NCBI GenBank assembly: GCA_944389195.1
Contig: CALXLM010000040.1
Span: 1-64,000, forward strand
DNA: 64,000 nucleotides
DNA from: an uncultured Opitutales bacterium
Lineage (GTDB): Bacteria; Verrucomicrobiota; Verrucomicrobiia; Opitutales; Intestinicryptomonadaceae
Direction of reading: 5' to 3'
Positions 45,543-57,489 of the stretch are shown piece after piece (position 1 is the first letter of the stretch; every line of letters begins with the position of its first letter). A program made the position numbers and the translations under genes. The notes beneath the pieces were generated by a model. It was not told the origin of the DNA. It saw only the letters and a list, made by a program, of their open reading frames with translations, and made no database searches.

Positions 45543-46946
45543 TCAGGAGAACAGGCCGCCGAAAGATTTAGACTCCCAACCCTTGCGTTCGGGTTCCCTG
45601 ATGTAAACGTCGAGCTCCGGGCGATTCGTAGAACGCATATTCGCAGCGTCCCATTCAATTTTTCCGCCGACACGCTGGGCAAGGGCGCCCAAAAGCGCGA
45701 CTTCCGTAAGCTGCGATGCGTATTTGAAATTAGACCCGCACTCCTTTATATCGCCGCGTATAGCGTCGCACCATTCGAGATAGAGATCGCCCTTGCGTAC
45801 GCGGGGTATCGTCTTCGGCGGGCGGTTCCTTCTAAATTCGGCAAAGAACGCGTCGTTTGAAACACGGGGGTCGAAATTGGGGCGCGACCCGGTGTGGATT
45901 GTGCGTTTGTCGCCTATCATGTACATGCCAGAAGATGACAGTGCGCGGTCTTTCTCGAAATCGTGCGGCCTGGTAATCGGAGTTTTCGCGCCGTCGTACC
46001 AGTACATCACAAGTTCCGGATGCTTGTCGGTCTTTGCAAAGGTCCATTTCACAGTGGACGAATCCGGAATGAAAACCTTTTGGTCAAACGGGCACTTTGC
46101 CTCCACGAGCTCAACAGACACCGGATCCTTCAAATCGAGAATCCACACGGGGGCGTCGGCCGTATGGCAGAACCAGTCGCCAAGCATTCCAGTTCCGTAA
46201 TCCCAAAAACCGCGCCAGCTAAGCGGAGCGTAGATGCCGTTGTAGTCGGTATATTTTCCCTGGTTTATCCAGAGATCCCAGTTGAGCTGGGTAGGTATCT
46301 TTTCCTTAGCGAGAGGAAGCCCGTTATTAGGCTTTACAAAATACGGAGTTTTCTTGGGATTGCCGTCCCACCATTTCGGGCCGCTGCACATTACGTGTAC
46401 TTCCCTTACGTCGCCAGTGACGCCGCTGTCGTACCATTCCTTGAGCATCCTTATCTGCTCGGTGGCGTGCCCCTGGTTCATCATCTGGGTCTGAACGCCG
46501 TAATATTGGCGGGCGCGCTCGAGTTCGCGGCACTGCCATATGTTGTGCGTCAGCGGCTTCTGAACGCACACATGCTTTCCGCACTGCATGGCGTCCAGCG
46601 TAATTTTGAAGTGGGAATGGTCGGGGGTGGACACGCAAACGGCGTCGATTTCTCCGCCCATTTTGTCTAACATTTCGCGGTAATCCTGAAAAACTTTAGC
46701 CTTCGGGAACATCTTGACGCCCCTGCCGACCATTCTCGTATCGACGTCGCAAAGCGCCACCCCGTTTTCTTCTCGCATGCCGTTGAGAGCCATTCCCCCA
46801 ATATTGCCGACTCCGACAAAGGCGACGTTTATCTTGTCGTTGGCGCTTATTTTCCTCGGCTTCGGAGTCGACGAACACCCCGGGAAAAACATGGCGGCTG
46901 TGGCGGCGGTTGCCGCAGATTTAATGAATTTTCTTCTGTTTAGCAT
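45543..46946 (-). CDS. Gfo/Idh/MocA-family oxidoreductase with Tat lipoprotein signal
   Basis: A 467-residue NAD(P)-binding oxidoreductase with a twin-arginine signal (LNRRKFIKSAATAATAA) ending in PGC, so it is probably exported folded and lipid-anchored. The Rossmann motif is VAFVGVGNIGGMALNGM at about 37-53. CVSTPDHSHF and GKHVCVQKPLTHN carry the family's catalytic lysine region (EKP becomes QKP here). The secreted members of this family in PVC bacteria are thought to act on sugars, substrate unknown. I chose ATG 46946 because the Tat signal begins there; the frame is open further upstream without similarity. Confidence 0.86.
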   Translation of the reverse strand: MLNRRKFIKSAATAATAAMFFPGCSSTPKPRKISANDKINVAFVGVGNIGGMALNGMREENGVALCDVDTRMVGRGVKMFPKAKVFQDYREMLDKMGGEIDAVCVSTPDHSHFKITLDAMQCGKHVCVQKPLTHNIWQCRELERARQYYGVQTQMMNQGHATEQIRMLKEWYDSGVTGDVREVHVMCSGPKWWDGNPKKTPYFVKPNNGLPLAKEKIPTQLNWDLWINQGKYTDYNGIYAPLSWRGFWDYGTGMLGDWFCHTADAPVWILDLKDPVSVELVEAKCPFDQKVFIPDSSTVKWTFAKTDKHPELVMYWYDGAKTPITRPHDFEKDRALSSSGMYMIGDKRTIHTGSRPNFDPRVSNDAFFAEFRRNRPPKTIPRVRKGDLYLEWCDAIRGDIKECGSNFKYASQLTEVALLGALAQRVGGKIEWDAANMRSTNRPELDVYIREPERKGWESKSFGGLFS

Positions 46947-47014
46947 AATTTGTTCCTTGTTAGTTGTGCAATTAAAACTTTGGCATAGATCCGCGCCGTC
47001 AAACAAACACGAAT

Positions 47015-47761
47015 CTACATATACAGACCACCGTTTACGGCTATGGTTTGCCCGGTGATGTAGCCCGCCTCGTCCGAAGCCAAAAAGGCGCACACCTTTG
47101 CGATATCGTCGGGCTTCCCCGTGCGCTTAAGAGGTATGTTGGCCTTTGCCGCCTCTATTATGGACGCCGGAAGCACGGCGGTCATGTCCGTGTCTATAAA
47201 CCCGGGAGCCACTACGTTTGCGGTGATATTCCGCGCGGCAAATTCGCGCGCAAGGGTCTTTGTAAACCCGATTATTCCCGCCTTTGCGGCTGAATAGTTT
47301 GCCTGACCGGTGTTTCCCGCCTGCCCGGAAACGGAGGCTATATTTATGATTCTCCCGTGCCTGTTGCCGACCATTGCGCGTATGAGATTGCGCACTACAT
47401 AAAAACACGACGAAAGATTTGTGGATATTACATCGTCCCACTCCTCGTCGGACATTCTCATTAAAAGGTTGTCGCGCGTTATTCCGGCGTTGTTTACTAT
47501 GATGTCAACCGCGCTGTATTTTTCAAGAATGTGCGAGCATGCGTCCTTTACCTCGGCCGGTTTGGAAACGTCGAAAGCCCACGCCTCTGCCCTGCCGCCG
47601 GAAGCGTTGATTTCGTCGGCAACCTTCCCGCATGACGATATGTTTTTGCTTATGCACAAAACCGTGCAACCGGCTTTTGCCAGCTCCAAAGCCACGGCTT
47701 TGCCTATTCCCCTGCCCGCCCCGCTTACAAAGGCGGTTTTCCCTTTATAATTAAGTTCCAT
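47015..47761 (-). CDS. fabG: 3-oxoacyl-ACP reductase
   Basis: A 248-residue classical SDR that fits FabG, which reduces 3-oxoacyl-ACP with NADPH in fatty-acid elongation. The cofactor motif TAFVSGAGRGIG lies near residue 6, NNAGITRDNLLMRM at about 82 is characteristic of FabG, IINIASVSGQAGNTGQANYSA carries the catalytic serine and tyrosine, and AAKAG the lysine. It ends with the usual GGLYM. ATG 47761 gives the usual FabG N-terminus. It stands apart from other fatty-acid genes, so another SDR role cannot be excluded. Confidence 0.87.
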   Translation of the reverse strand: MELNYKGKTAFVSGAGRGIGKAVALELAKAGCTVLCISKNISSCGKVADEINASGGRAEAWAFDVSKPAEVKDACSHILEKYSAVDIIVNNAGITRDNLLMRMSDEEWDDVISTNLSSCFYVVRNLIRAMVGNRHGRIINIASVSGQAGNTGQANYSAAKAGIIGFTKTLAREFAARNITANVVAPGFIDTDMTAVLPASIIEAAKANIPLKRTGKPDDIAKVCAFLASDEAGYITGQTIAVNGGLYM

Positions 47762-47887
47762 AACTGAAATTAATATGGCGGAATTTTTGCAAATTAAAAG
47801 CATTTTTCGGCTTAAAAACCGATTTTTGCAATGCGCCTAAAGCCCGTAAGCATATATCTCGGCGCGCATGCGGAGGACAAAAGGCCC

Positions 47888-49288
47888 TTATTTGCTGCCT
47901 TTTAGCACGGCAAATCCTTTCGGCTCCATCTCAAAAACCGACTTGCCCCCAACGGCATGGAATTTTGTCCCGAAACTGAGAATCTCGTTGAAGTCTCCGG
48001 CATCGAAAGCGACTTCCGTTTTCTCGGCGGAATCGCCGGCGTTAATCACTATGAGAGCGCTTTCGCCCCCCATGGCGCGGGAATATGAAAGAACGGTATC
48101 AGGCTTGTCGTTGTCTATCCATTTAGTCTCGCCGCTGTTGAAGACGGGATCCTGGCGGAGTTTTATAAGTTCTTTGACCAAATCCATTCTGCGTTTTCCC
48201 TGTTCGGTAAGCATGTTGGCCCATTCTACGAAATATCTGCCGTGGCGCCTGTTTGAAAAAATCGTCATGGGGGCATCGTCGGCGAATTCGTTTCCGCTGT
48301 ATATAAACGGTATGCCGTCGAGAGTAAAATTCATGACCATTACTGCGTCCATTCCGCGATATCCGAAGCGGAGCTCACAACGCTTTCTGAACGGGCCGTT
48401 TGCAAAATCGTGGTTTTCCATGGCACGAAGGACTTTCCCGCCATTTGGAAGCCCACGGCTGAAATTTTCCCAGCGCTCCCTAAGAATGGAAGCCGGCTTT
48501 TTCCCGTGAAAAACTTCTATAGTTCTGCGCTGCCACATAACTTCGTATATGGCGTCGTAAACCTTCTCGAGAGCCGACGGCCTCTCGCTCTCCTCTATCA
48601 TAATCAGCTTTGGGTTCAATTTTATCAGGCTCCCATATGCCTCCTCCCAGAAATCCGGCGGAACCATAGCTCCCACATCGGTGCGAAATCCGTCCGCGCC
48701 GTACTCCTTTACATAATGCTCCATATTGGAGATTAAATATTGGCGCAATTTTTCATTCTTAAAATTCAAACGCGGGAAACACCACTCTCCCGTATAAAAA
48801 GAACCGTCGGGATTGCGCATTACAAAATCCGGATTGTCTTTCAAAAAAACCGCCCCCGGGCCGCAGTGGTAGTATACGAGGTCGAATATTACCTTTAATC
48901 CGAGGCCGTGGGCCTTTTCCACAAAATTCTTCACATCGGAAGGAGTGCCGTAATCGGCCTCCACCTTGAAATAATCCTTAATTCTATACGGGTTTTTCGG
49001 ATTGTTGGTCCTTGAAGCCTTTTGCCTTTGGCTCCAAAACTTCAAATCCGCATGGTCGTCGTGTTCCGCAATCGGGCACAAATACACGATGTTTACCCCG
49101 AGAGACTTTATGTAAGGCAACATTTCCGCCGCTTTATTCAGCGTGCCCTCCTGGGTAAACGACGGCAATAATATCTGGTATATTACCGACTTTTCAAAGC
49201 CTTCGGGCGGTTTTTTTACAGCCGCCTCTCCCTTAATTGCACACAAAAAAACGGAAAATATCCCAAGAAAATATACAAATTTTCTCAT
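47888..49288 (-). CDS. Secreted GH13 alpha-amylase family enzyme
   Basis: A 466-residue glycoside hydrolase of family 13 with an N-terminal signal peptide (FVYFLGIFSVFLCAIKGEA). Catalytic elements are visible: the nucleophile in GFRTDVGAM, the acid/base in MIEESE, and the transition-state stabiliser in AMENHD. Region I reads DLVYYHCG, where the usual asparagine is a tyrosine. It would act on alpha-glucans outside the cytoplasm; hydrolase versus transferase activity cannot be told. The start was placed at MRKFVYFLG where the signal begins, with a longer frame possible. Confidence 0.88.
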   Translation of the reverse strand: MRKFVYFLGIFSVFLCAIKGEAAVKKPPEGFEKSVIYQILLPSFTQEGTLNKAAEMLPYIKSLGVNIVYLCPIAEHDDHADLKFWSQRQKASRTNNPKNPYRIKDYFKVEADYGTPSDVKNFVEKAHGLGLKVIFDLVYYHCGPGAVFLKDNPDFVMRNPDGSFYTGEWCFPRLNFKNEKLRQYLISNMEHYVKEYGADGFRTDVGAMVPPDFWEEAYGSLIKLNPKLIMIEESERPSALEKVYDAIYEVMWQRRTIEVFHGKKPASILRERWENFSRGLPNGGKVLRAMENHDFANGPFRKRCELRFGYRGMDAVMVMNFTLDGIPFIYSGNEFADDAPMTIFSNRRHGRYFVEWANMLTEQGKRRMDLVKELIKLRQDPVFNSGETKWIDNDKPDTVLSYSRAMGGESALIVINAGDSAEKTEVAFDAGDFNEILSFGTKFHAVGGKSVFEMEPKGFAVLKGSK

Positions 49289-49577
49289 ATGCAAAACATT
49301 CCTTGTTTTAAGTTCAATAGAAAATATAAATACCAACGTTCAAATTTCATTTTTGTGAAAACAAATTGCCATTTTCAAGAAAAAAACCCTAAAGGCCCCC
49401 AAGCAATACGATTATCCATCAATATAATTATAAGCATCATGCAAAAAAAATTCTATTGCCGGCCGCAACGCGGATAGCAAAGGCGAAAAAATTTTAAAAT
49501 AATGTTGAAAGAAAAGGCCAATTTTGCCTTATTCAAGACTTCCATTTTTAATTAATTGTAACCTGTAAAACAAAATC

Positions 49578-50408
49578 ATGGGAAACTTGAAAAAATCACT
49601 GATGTCATCGCTAATGAAAAAATTTGTGATGGCTGTCACGGGCTTCGTACTGGCTTCATTCCTGCTGGTTCACATGCTCGGCAACTTACAGACGTTGGAA
49701 GGCGGCCCACACGCCATCAACGCGTACGCAAACTTTCTCCAGACTCTTCCGTGGGAGATACTCTGGGGCTTCAGACTTTCTCTTGGGGCATGTCTTGTGC
49801 TGCACCTGCTGACGGCATACATGCTCGTTATAGAAAACAACAAGTCTCGCCCCCAGCGCTATTCCGTAAAGAAAAGCCAGGCGTCCACATTCGCGGCAAG
49901 AACCATGATTTTCTCCGGGACAATAATAGCAATATTTGCGGTCATACACATTCTGCACTACACCGTCCTAAATTTGGATCCGTCGTTCAAGCTTCTCGAA
50001 TGGAAAGCCACATCCGGAATGTATGAGGGCAAAACCATTCACGACGTTTACGCCATGCTCGTTCTCGGATTTTCAAATCCGTGGGTTTCGATAGCCTATA
50101 TTTTCTCCATGGTTGTAATAGGCTTCCACCTGTCCCACGGGGTCAGCAGCATGTTCCAGAGCGTCGGATTCCGCAACGAGACATGGCGCTATCGCCTTAA
50201 CGCTGTGGCTCTCGCGTACTGTGCGGTCATAGCGCTCGGCTTTTCGATAAACCCGATAGCGGTTTTGGTATCAAAATACACCGATTGCCAGATTCTTCCG
50301 GTGGCGCAGATCAACAAGCAATTCGACGCTTTAAAGAGCGGCAAGGGAGAAATCTTTATAAATTACGACTTTCTTAAGGAAGGCTGCAAATCAGCCGTCA
50401 AAAAATAA
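49578..50408 (+). CDS. sdhC: Succinate dehydrogenase/fumarate reductase cytochrome b subunit
   Basis: A 276-residue membrane anchor with about five transmembrane helices and heme-ligand histidines in the usual places ([53 protein letters not shown]). This is the single-subunit, di-heme type B anchor found in Bacteroidetes and epsilon-proteobacteria. It forms the quinone site and holds SdhA/SdhB to the membrane. It is the first gene of sdhCAB, with a 17-bp gap to sdhA, and is preceded by an AT-rich region that could hold the promoter. Confidence 0.93.
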   Translation: MGNLKKSLMSSLMKKFVMAVTGFVLASFLLVHMLGNLQTLEGGPHAINAYANFLQTLPWEILWGFRLSLGACLVLHLLTAYMLVIENNKSRPQRYSVKKSQASTFAARTMIFSGTIIAIFAVIHILHYTVLNLDPSFKLLEWKATSGMYEGKTIHDVYAMLVLGFSNPWVSIAYIFSMVVIGFHLSHGVSSMFQSVGFRNETWRYRLNAVALAYCAVIALGFSINPIAVLVSKYTDCQILPVAQINKQFDALKSGKGEIFINYDFLKEGCKSAVKK

Positions 50409-50425
50409 AATTGAAGGGAAACGTT

Positions 50426-52354
50426 ATGAATTTGGATTCAAAAATTCCTGAGGGCCCCATATCGGAAAAATGGTCTAACTTTAAATTCCACGCAAAACTT
50501 GTAAACCCGTCGAACCGCAGAAAATACCACGTAATAGTTGTGGGAAGCGGCCTCGCGGGAGCGAGCGCCGCGGCGAGCCTGGCGGAACAAGGCTACAACA
50601 TATCCTGTTTCTGCTATCAGGACAGCCCGAGGAGGGCCCACTCCATAGCCGCCCAGGGCGGCATCAACGCCGCCAAGAACTACCAGAACGACGGAGACAG
50701 CATATACCGCCTGTTCTACGACACGGTAAAAGGCGGAGACTTCCGCTCGCGCGAAGCCAATGTTTACCGGCTCGCCGAAGTCAGCGTGCACATCATAGAC
50801 CAGTGCGTGGCGCAGGGCGTCCCGTTCGCGCGCGAATACGGCGGCCTTCTTGCCAACCGCTCGTTCGGGGGCGCTCAGGTAAGCCGCACGTTCTACGCGC
50901 GCGGGCAAACCGGGCAGCAGCTGCTTCTCGGCGCGTATTCTGCTCTCGAAAGGCAAATCGAGCTTGGCAAAGTCAAAATGTACACGCGCCGCGAAATGCT
51001 CGACCTTGTAAAGATAGACGGGTCCGCAAAGGGGATCATAGTCCGCAACCTTTTGACCGGAGAAATCGAAAGATACGCCGCCGACGCCGTTCTGCTTTGC
51101 ACGGGCGGATATGGAAACGTATTTTACCTTTCAACAAACGCGCAGGGCTGCAGCGTGACAGCGGCATACCGCTGCTACAAGCGCGGGGCCGGTTTTGCAA
51201 ATCCGTGCTTTACGCAAATCCACCCGACCTGCATTCCGCAGCACGGCGACCAGCAGAGCAAGCTGACCCTCATGAGCGAATCCCTGCGCAACGACGGCCG
51301 GGTGTGGGTTCCCAAAAAAGCCTCTGACTGCGCGAAAAAACCGTCGGAAATAGCTGAGGAAGACAGGGACTACTATCTTGAAAGAAAATATCCGTCATTC
51401 GGCAATCTCGCCCCGCGCGACATCTCGTCCCGCGCGGCGAAAGAGGCGTGCGACGACGGCCGCGGCGTCGGTCCGGCAGTAAACGGCGAAAGGCGCGGGG
51501 TCTATCTCGATTTCGCCGACGCCATACAGCGCGACGGCTTGAAGACCGTAAAGGAAAAATACGGCAATCTGTTCGACATGTACGAGCGCATAACAGGGGA
51601 AAACGCCTACGAAACTCCGATGCGCATATATCCGGCATCGCACTACACGATGGGCGGCCTATGGGTCGATTACACCCTCGAAAGTACGATACCCGGCCTG
51701 TTTGTCCTCGGCGAGGCGAACTTCTCCGACCACGGCGCGAACCGCTTGGGCGCTTCGGCTCTCATGCAGGGTTTGGCGGACGGATATTATGTAATACCGT
51801 ACACCCTTCCAAACTATCTGGCAAGGGTCGGCGCGCAAAAGATTTCGACCGACCGTCCGGAATTTGCGGATGCTGAAAAGAATGTCCGCGACCAAATTAA
51901 AAAGCTCATGAGCGTAAAAGGCACGCAAAGTCCGCGCCATTTCCACATGAAGCTTGGAAAAATCATGTGGGAATACTGCGGAATGGCGAGATCCGAAGAA
52001 AGCCTGAAAAAGGCCTTGGAACTCATACCGCAGCTTCGCGCGGAGTTCTGGAAAGACGTCAAGGTAGTCGGCGAGGAAAACACCCTCAACACCGAGCTTG
52101 AACGCGCAGGACGCGTGGCGGACTTCCTCGAATTTGCCGAGGTCATGGTGCGCGACGCCCTTGAAAGGCGCGAAAGCTGCGGCGCGCATTTCCGCATTGA
52201 GCACCAGACGGAGGACGGCGAAGCCAAGCGCAACGACGCCGAATATTCTTACGCAGCCGTATGGCTCTACGACGGTGAAGGCAACCCGCCCAAACTATTA
52301 AAGGAACCCATCACGCACGACGAAGTAAAGCCCGTCGTCCGCTCGTACAAATAA
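50426..52354 (+). CDS. sdhA: Succinate dehydrogenase/fumarate reductase flavoprotein
   Basis: A 642-residue flavoprotein with covalently bound FAD. The Rossmann motif [19 protein letters not shown] lies at about residues 39-57, the FAD-attaching histidine is in [16 protein letters not shown], and the substrate site includes the conserved HPTCIPQH. The C-terminal helical part has EEN and the family-typical FRIEHQ. It interconverts succinate and fumarate in the cytoplasm, with direction set by growth conditions. The ATG at 50426 follows a good site (GAAGGGAAACG) and an upstream TTG is less likely. Confidence 0.95.
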   Translation: MNLDSKIPEGPISEKWSNFKFHAKLVNPSNRRKYHVIVVGSGLAGASAAASLAEQGYNISCFCYQDSPRRAHSIAAQGGINAAKNYQNDGDSIYRLFYDTVKGGDFRSREANVYRLAEVSVHIIDQCVAQGVPFAREYGGLLANRSFGGAQVSRTFYARGQTGQQLLLGAYSALERQIELGKVKMYTRREMLDLVKIDGSAKGIIVRNLLTGEIERYAADAVLLCTGGYGNVFYLSTNAQGCSVTAAYRCYKRGAGFANPCFTQIHPTCIPQHGDQQSKLTLMSESLRNDGRVWVPKKASDCAKKPSEIAEEDRDYYLERKYPSFGNLAPRDISSRAAKEACDDGRGVGPAVNGERRGVYLDFADAIQRDGLKTVKEKYGNLFDMYERITGENAYETPMRIYPASHYTMGGLWVDYTLESTIPGLFVLGEANFSDHGANRLGASALMQGLADGYYVIPYTLPNYLARVGAQKISTDRPEFADAEKNVRDQIKKLMSVKGTQSPRHFHMKLGKIMWEYCGMARSEESLKKALELIPQLRAEFWKDVKVVGEENTLNTELERAGRVADFLEFAEVMVRDALERRESCGAHFRIEHQTEDGEAKRNDAEYSYAAVWLYDGEGNPPKLLKEPITHDEVKPVVRSYK

Positions 52355-52374
52355 TCTAAAATTTCGGAATACAA

Positions 52375-53136
52375 ATGAAAGTACATCTTAAAATTTGGAG
52401 GCAAAAAAACGAGAAGGCAAAGGGTCGTTTTGAGACCTACACTGTCGATAATGTAAGCGAAGACAGCTCCTTCCTCGAAATGTTCGACATACTCAACGAA
52501 CAGCTTGTAGCGCAGGACAAAGAACCCATAGTTTTCGACCACGACTGCCGCGAAGGAATTTGCGGCATGTGCTCAATGGTCATAAACGGTGTTCCGCACG
52601 GTCCGGAACGGGAAACAACCGTATGCCAACTGCATATGCGCAAGTTCAAGGACGGCGACACAATTATCGTCGAGCCGTGGCGCGCTGGGCCGTTCCCCGT
52701 AAAGAAAGACCTCGTCGTATCGCGCGAAGCTCTCGACCAAATACAACAAGCAGGCGGATACATATCGGTGCGCACTGGCGCTCCGCAGGACGCGAACGCC
52801 GTGCTTATACCCAAAGACACCGTAGAGAAGGCTATGGATGCAGCGGCTTGCATAGGTTGCGGAGCCTGCGTTGCGGCCTGCCCGAACGCGTCAGCTATGC
52901 TGTTTACGGCGGCGAAAGTTTCCCACCTGAACTATCTGCCGCAGGGCGCCCCGGAAAAAGACAGGCGCACGATTGCCATGGTCGAAAAAATGGACGAGCT
53001 TGGATTCGGCAACTGCTCGAATTACGGCGAATGCCAGGCGGTATGTCCCAAAGGCATAACGCTTGATTTCATCGCAAAAATGAACCGCGACTATGCCGTA
53101 GCGAAAGCAAAACAGCTTGCCGCGCAAGGTCAATAA
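52375..53136 (+). CDS. sdhB: Succinate dehydrogenase/fumarate reductase iron-sulfur subunit
   Basis: A 253-residue protein that carries electrons from SdhA to the membrane. The N-terminal [2Fe-2S] motif reads [12 protein letters not shown]; the C-terminal ferredoxin domain has [13 protein letters not shown] and [14 protein letters not shown] for the [4Fe-4S] and [3Fe-4S] clusters. Length and order are typical of the Bacteroidetes type. It is the last gene of sdhCAB and is followed by a strong terminator. Confidence 0.95.
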   Translation: MKVHLKIWRQKNEKAKGRFETYTVDNVSEDSSFLEMFDILNEQLVAQDKEPIVFDHDCREGICGMCSMVINGVPHGPERETTVCQLHMRKFKDGDTIIVEPWRAGPFPVKKDLVVSREALDQIQQAGGYISVRTGAPQDANAVLIPKDTVEKAMDAAACIGCGACVAACPNASAMLFTAAKVSHLNYLPQGAPEKDRRTIAMVEKMDELGFGNCSNYGECQAVCPKGITLDFIAKMNRDYAVAKAKQLAAQGQ

Positions 53137-53155
53137 GCTTTAGGTTTACCAACCG

Positions 53156-53188
53156 CAAAAAGCCGCCGTTTAAACGGCGGCTTTTTTA
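53156..53188 (+). terminator. Rho-independent terminator after sdhB
   Basis: GCCGCCG and CGGCGGC form a perfect palindrome (GCCGCCGTTTAAACGGCGGC) followed by six Ts, with four or more As on the other side, so it may act on both strands. Confidence 0.9.
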
Positions 53189-53596
53189 TTGAAATCGCCT
53201 GGCTATGCGAAGGGCAAGACGCACGGAATTTTAAATGCGCAAAAATCCCACAAACCCGCGCAATAAGCGTACGCAACATCTACACCACTATTTATGCCAA
53301 GCTTAGCCACATTAAAATGTGAAACCCGTGCAATAAGCGCAATACCGTCCGTTTGCGACCCGCCATCTGCATGCGCGACCGCCGGTTCCACATGGACGCA
53401 TATGTCTGCGCAATGTGAAAGGGCGCCCTCTTTCATCTCCGCTTAAAATATTAGAAATCTTTTTTATAAAATCCGCGCTTTATCCGATACGCAACACTGA
53501 ACACATGCGATACCGGATAAATTCGCACATGTTTTTTTAAGCGGCCTATTTTATACGCCACGGCGGGCGCATTCCAGCGTCGGCGTTCCCTGAAAA
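53189..53596. other. Intergenic, with a 16-bp direct repeat
   Basis: About 400 bp between convergent genes. ACCCGCGCAATAAGCG at 53254-53269 recurs as ACCCGTGCAATAAGCG at 53324-53339, exactly 70 bp apart. No gene is seen. Confidence 0.5.
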
Positions 53597-55279
53597 TTAT
53601 CTTTTTTTATTCGCAAGTTTATTGAGTATGCGGGAATAGACCTTTCTTGCGACCTCCCTCCTTGTGGCGGCATTCTCAAAATCGCAGGAATCTATAAATG
53701 CGCCGTTGAATTCCGATTCATGCCCGATAAATTCGGCCAATTTTGCGGCGTATATTTTTGCCGTATCCCTTCCGCAATTAAAATCCACCGCCCAGGAAAG
53801 CAGATGCGCAAAATCAGGGTGCTTTCTAAAGTCCACGTCTTTTATCCGGCGCGAAATCTCCACAATGCGTTCCCTTCCAGTCTCGTCGGCGTTCGCGCGC
53901 ATAAACGACAACACCTGCAAGGCATTAAGCGCCTCCGTATCCGTCATATCTTCGGCAATTTTTTTTAAATCCTGCAATGGAGATGTAATGAATTTAAGGA
54001 CTTTGTTCTTTTCGTTTTCAAAACGCCACAACTCAATGCCCCCAAGCGACACTATCTTCGGCATTTTCCAATTTTCAAGCGAATCGAAATCTGGGGTGGG
54101 CGTATTGTGAAAATTAAACGATATGCGCAGTTCAAAAGAGGCGCATTTAAGAGTCGTATCGGGATAAAACATCTCGATATCGAAACAATTTTGCCGTATG
54201 CCGTTTAAAAACAAATATTCACTGTATAAAGGAGTTCCGATTTCCGGATACTTTACAATCAATGATATATTGCCCATGTTAACGGAAAATTTGACTGAAA
54301 GCTTCGACTCGTCTATCGATCCCTTTTGTATTTTTGCGTACAATTTTTTTAAATTATCCGTAAATTCGCCCCGCGCTTTATAATCGTCCGGCGCGATTCT
54401 CTTACCGCCGGCATTGTGGATGCTTTCGCTCTTTTTCAATTCGCGCAAGGACGCTATGGCTGCCGATACCCTTAGCGGATTTTCTATTTCAGCCTCAACG
54501 GCCCTTTTTAAAAACTTGGAGCAGTCAAACGGGCATCCAATCACCAAATAAGCCTTAGGAGACGTGCGCGTTGCCGGCAGATAAAGAACCGCCGACCATG
54601 TGCCGTCTTTTAGTTTTTTGCAATATTGCAAAATGCCGCGAGTTTTAACTTTCCGGCTTTGCAGTATGCTTTTGCAAATATCGATATCCGACCAACCGTC
54701 GTATTCGAAATTCTTAGGACGGAACATGAGATATCCGAGTTCGAACCAACTTTGCAAATTGTCCGACTTAGGATCGTACGGAGTTTTCCCCCTGCGCACC
54801 TTGTCTTCATGCGACATTCTTATTTCGGGCATTTCCCTCGCCAAAACGACTTCTGCCATACCGTTTTTGACGTTTAAGACATAACTTTTTTCTTCCAGAA
54901 AAAATGCGCTATAAGAAGGGCGCATCTCGATTAATTTAATGTTTTTTCCCGAAAACCAATCGCAAAATATGCCGTCCCCGATAATGTCCCCGCAAAAATC
55001 CCCTCCGCCGTCCGGCTGCTTTCCGTCAAAAAGCCTTTTGCAAACAAGCTTGCCGTTTACAATTTCAAATTCAGCCACATAACGCCGCCAGAGCGCCGTT
55101 GAAACACGGGGATTCCTTTCCTTTACCTTTTTTATTTGCCCGAATTTTTCGAACGGATACTGGTACGAACCGATTAGATATGTTTTTCCGTTCCATAAGA
55201 GCCTGTCGGGTATTTGTTCGGTCGCATAAATTTGAAAAGAAAGAATAAGCGACACAAAAAACACAGTGATATGCCTCAT
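53597..55279 (-). CDS. Hypothetical secreted protein
   Basis: A 560-residue protein with a signal peptide (ITVFFVSLILSFQIYATEQ) and no family I recognise. The N-terminal 250 residues are rich in aromatic and lysine residues with short strands, the C-terminal 150 look helical (AKIYAAKLAEFIGHE, ATRREVARKVYSRIL). It contains several cysteines and may form disulfides. No catalytic motif is visible. It stands alone between the sdh operon and groEL on the minus strand. Long hypothetical secreted proteins of this kind are common in Verrucomicrobia. Confidence 0.65.
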   Translation of the reverse strand: MRHITVFFVSLILSFQIYATEQIPDRLLWNGKTYLIGSYQYPFEKFGQIKKVKERNPRVSTALWRRYVAEFEIVNGKLVCKRLFDGKQPDGGGDFCGDIIGDGIFCDWFSGKNIKLIEMRPSYSAFFLEEKSYVLNVKNGMAEVVLAREMPEIRMSHEDKVRRGKTPYDPKSDNLQSWFELGYLMFRPKNFEYDGWSDIDICKSILQSRKVKTRGILQYCKKLKDGTWSAVLYLPATRTSPKAYLVIGCPFDCSKFLKRAVEAEIENPLRVSAAIASLRELKKSESIHNAGGKRIAPDDYKARGEFTDNLKKLYAKIQKGSIDESKLSVKFSVNMGNISLIVKYPEIGTPLYSEYLFLNGIRQNCFDIEMFYPDTTLKCASFELRISFNFHNTPTPDFDSLENWKMPKIVSLGGIELWRFENEKNKVLKFITSPLQDLKKIAEDMTDTEALNALQVLSFMRANADETGRERIVEISRRIKDVDFRKHPDFAHLLSWAVDFNCGRDTAKIYAAKLAEFIGHESEFNGAFIDSCDFENAATRREVARKVYSRILNKLANKKR

Positions 55280-55334
55280 AAAACCGATTTATAAAAAATA
55301 ATAATATTTTTCAAATATTTAATCGACCATAAAT

Positions 55335-55365
55335 AAAAAAGCGGGAAACCTTTGAGGTTTCCCGC
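55335..55365 (-). terminator. Rho-independent terminator of groES-groEL
   Basis: On the minus strand GCGGGAAACC and GGTTTCCCGC form a 10-bp stem with a five-nucleotide loop and are followed by TTTTTTA. It lies 50 bp after the groEL stop. Confidence 0.92.
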
Positions 55366-55415
55366 CTTTACCTACTCGGGCGCATATGCGCGCTTTCGGA
55401 AATATCAGGGAATGA

Positions 55416-57047
<1,632 letters not shown>

Positions 57048-57070
57048 CTATATAATTATGATGTTTGTTG

Positions 57071-57367
57071 TTATTTAAGTATCGCAACGATGTCGTCCTC
57101 GCGCAAAAGCACGAATTTCTCGTCGCCTATTGAAACTTCGGTTCCGCCGTACTTCGATATGAGAACGTTGTCGCCGACTTTTACTTCAAATGGAAGGCGT
57201 TTGCCGTCGGAGTCCAATTTTCCGCTGCCTATCGCCACAACCGTAGCTTCTTGCGATTTTTCTTTGGCGGCGTCAGGAATAATGATTCCGCCCTTGATTT
57301 GTTCTTTTTCCTCGTTTTGCTTTACAAGCACTCTGTCACCGAGGGGTTGGATTTTTACTTTTGCCAT
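57071..57367 (-). CDS. groS: Co-chaperonin GroES
   Basis: The 98-residue co-chaperonin that caps GroEL. Residues 1-25 ([20 protein letters not shown]) and the mobile loop ([18 protein letters not shown]) are typical, with the roof segment around EDDIVAILK at the C-terminus. It lies between dnaK and groEL, which is unusual. Confidence 0.97.
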   Translation of the reverse strand: MAKVKIQPLGDRVLVKQNEEKEQIKGGIIIPDAAKEKSQEATVVAIGSGKLDSDGKRLPFEVKVGDNVLISKYGGTEVSIGDEKFVLLREDDIVAILK

Positions 57368-57443
57368 ATATTGTTCTTTTGTTAGTTATGATAGTAAAAA
57401 GTTTTTCCATTATGCCAATCATTGGCCTTTTGAAAAGCCAAAA

Positions 57444-57479
57444 GCGCCTCTGCGATTGTAAAAACCGCAGAGAGTGCGC
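57444..57479 (-). terminator. Hairpin between dnaK and groES, probable terminator
   Basis: CTCTGCG and CGCAGAG, extended by outer GCGC pairs with a small internal bulge, form a stable stem on the minus strand, followed by TTTTGGCTTTT. It lies just past the dnaK stop, so groES may have its own promoter in the 75 bp beyond. Confidence 0.55.
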
Positions 57480-57489
57480 CAAATTGATT

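Noticed and set aside
53203-53436. 77-codon minus-strand frame
   Set aside because: No motif, lies in an intergenic region with direct repeats and has no ribosome-binding site.
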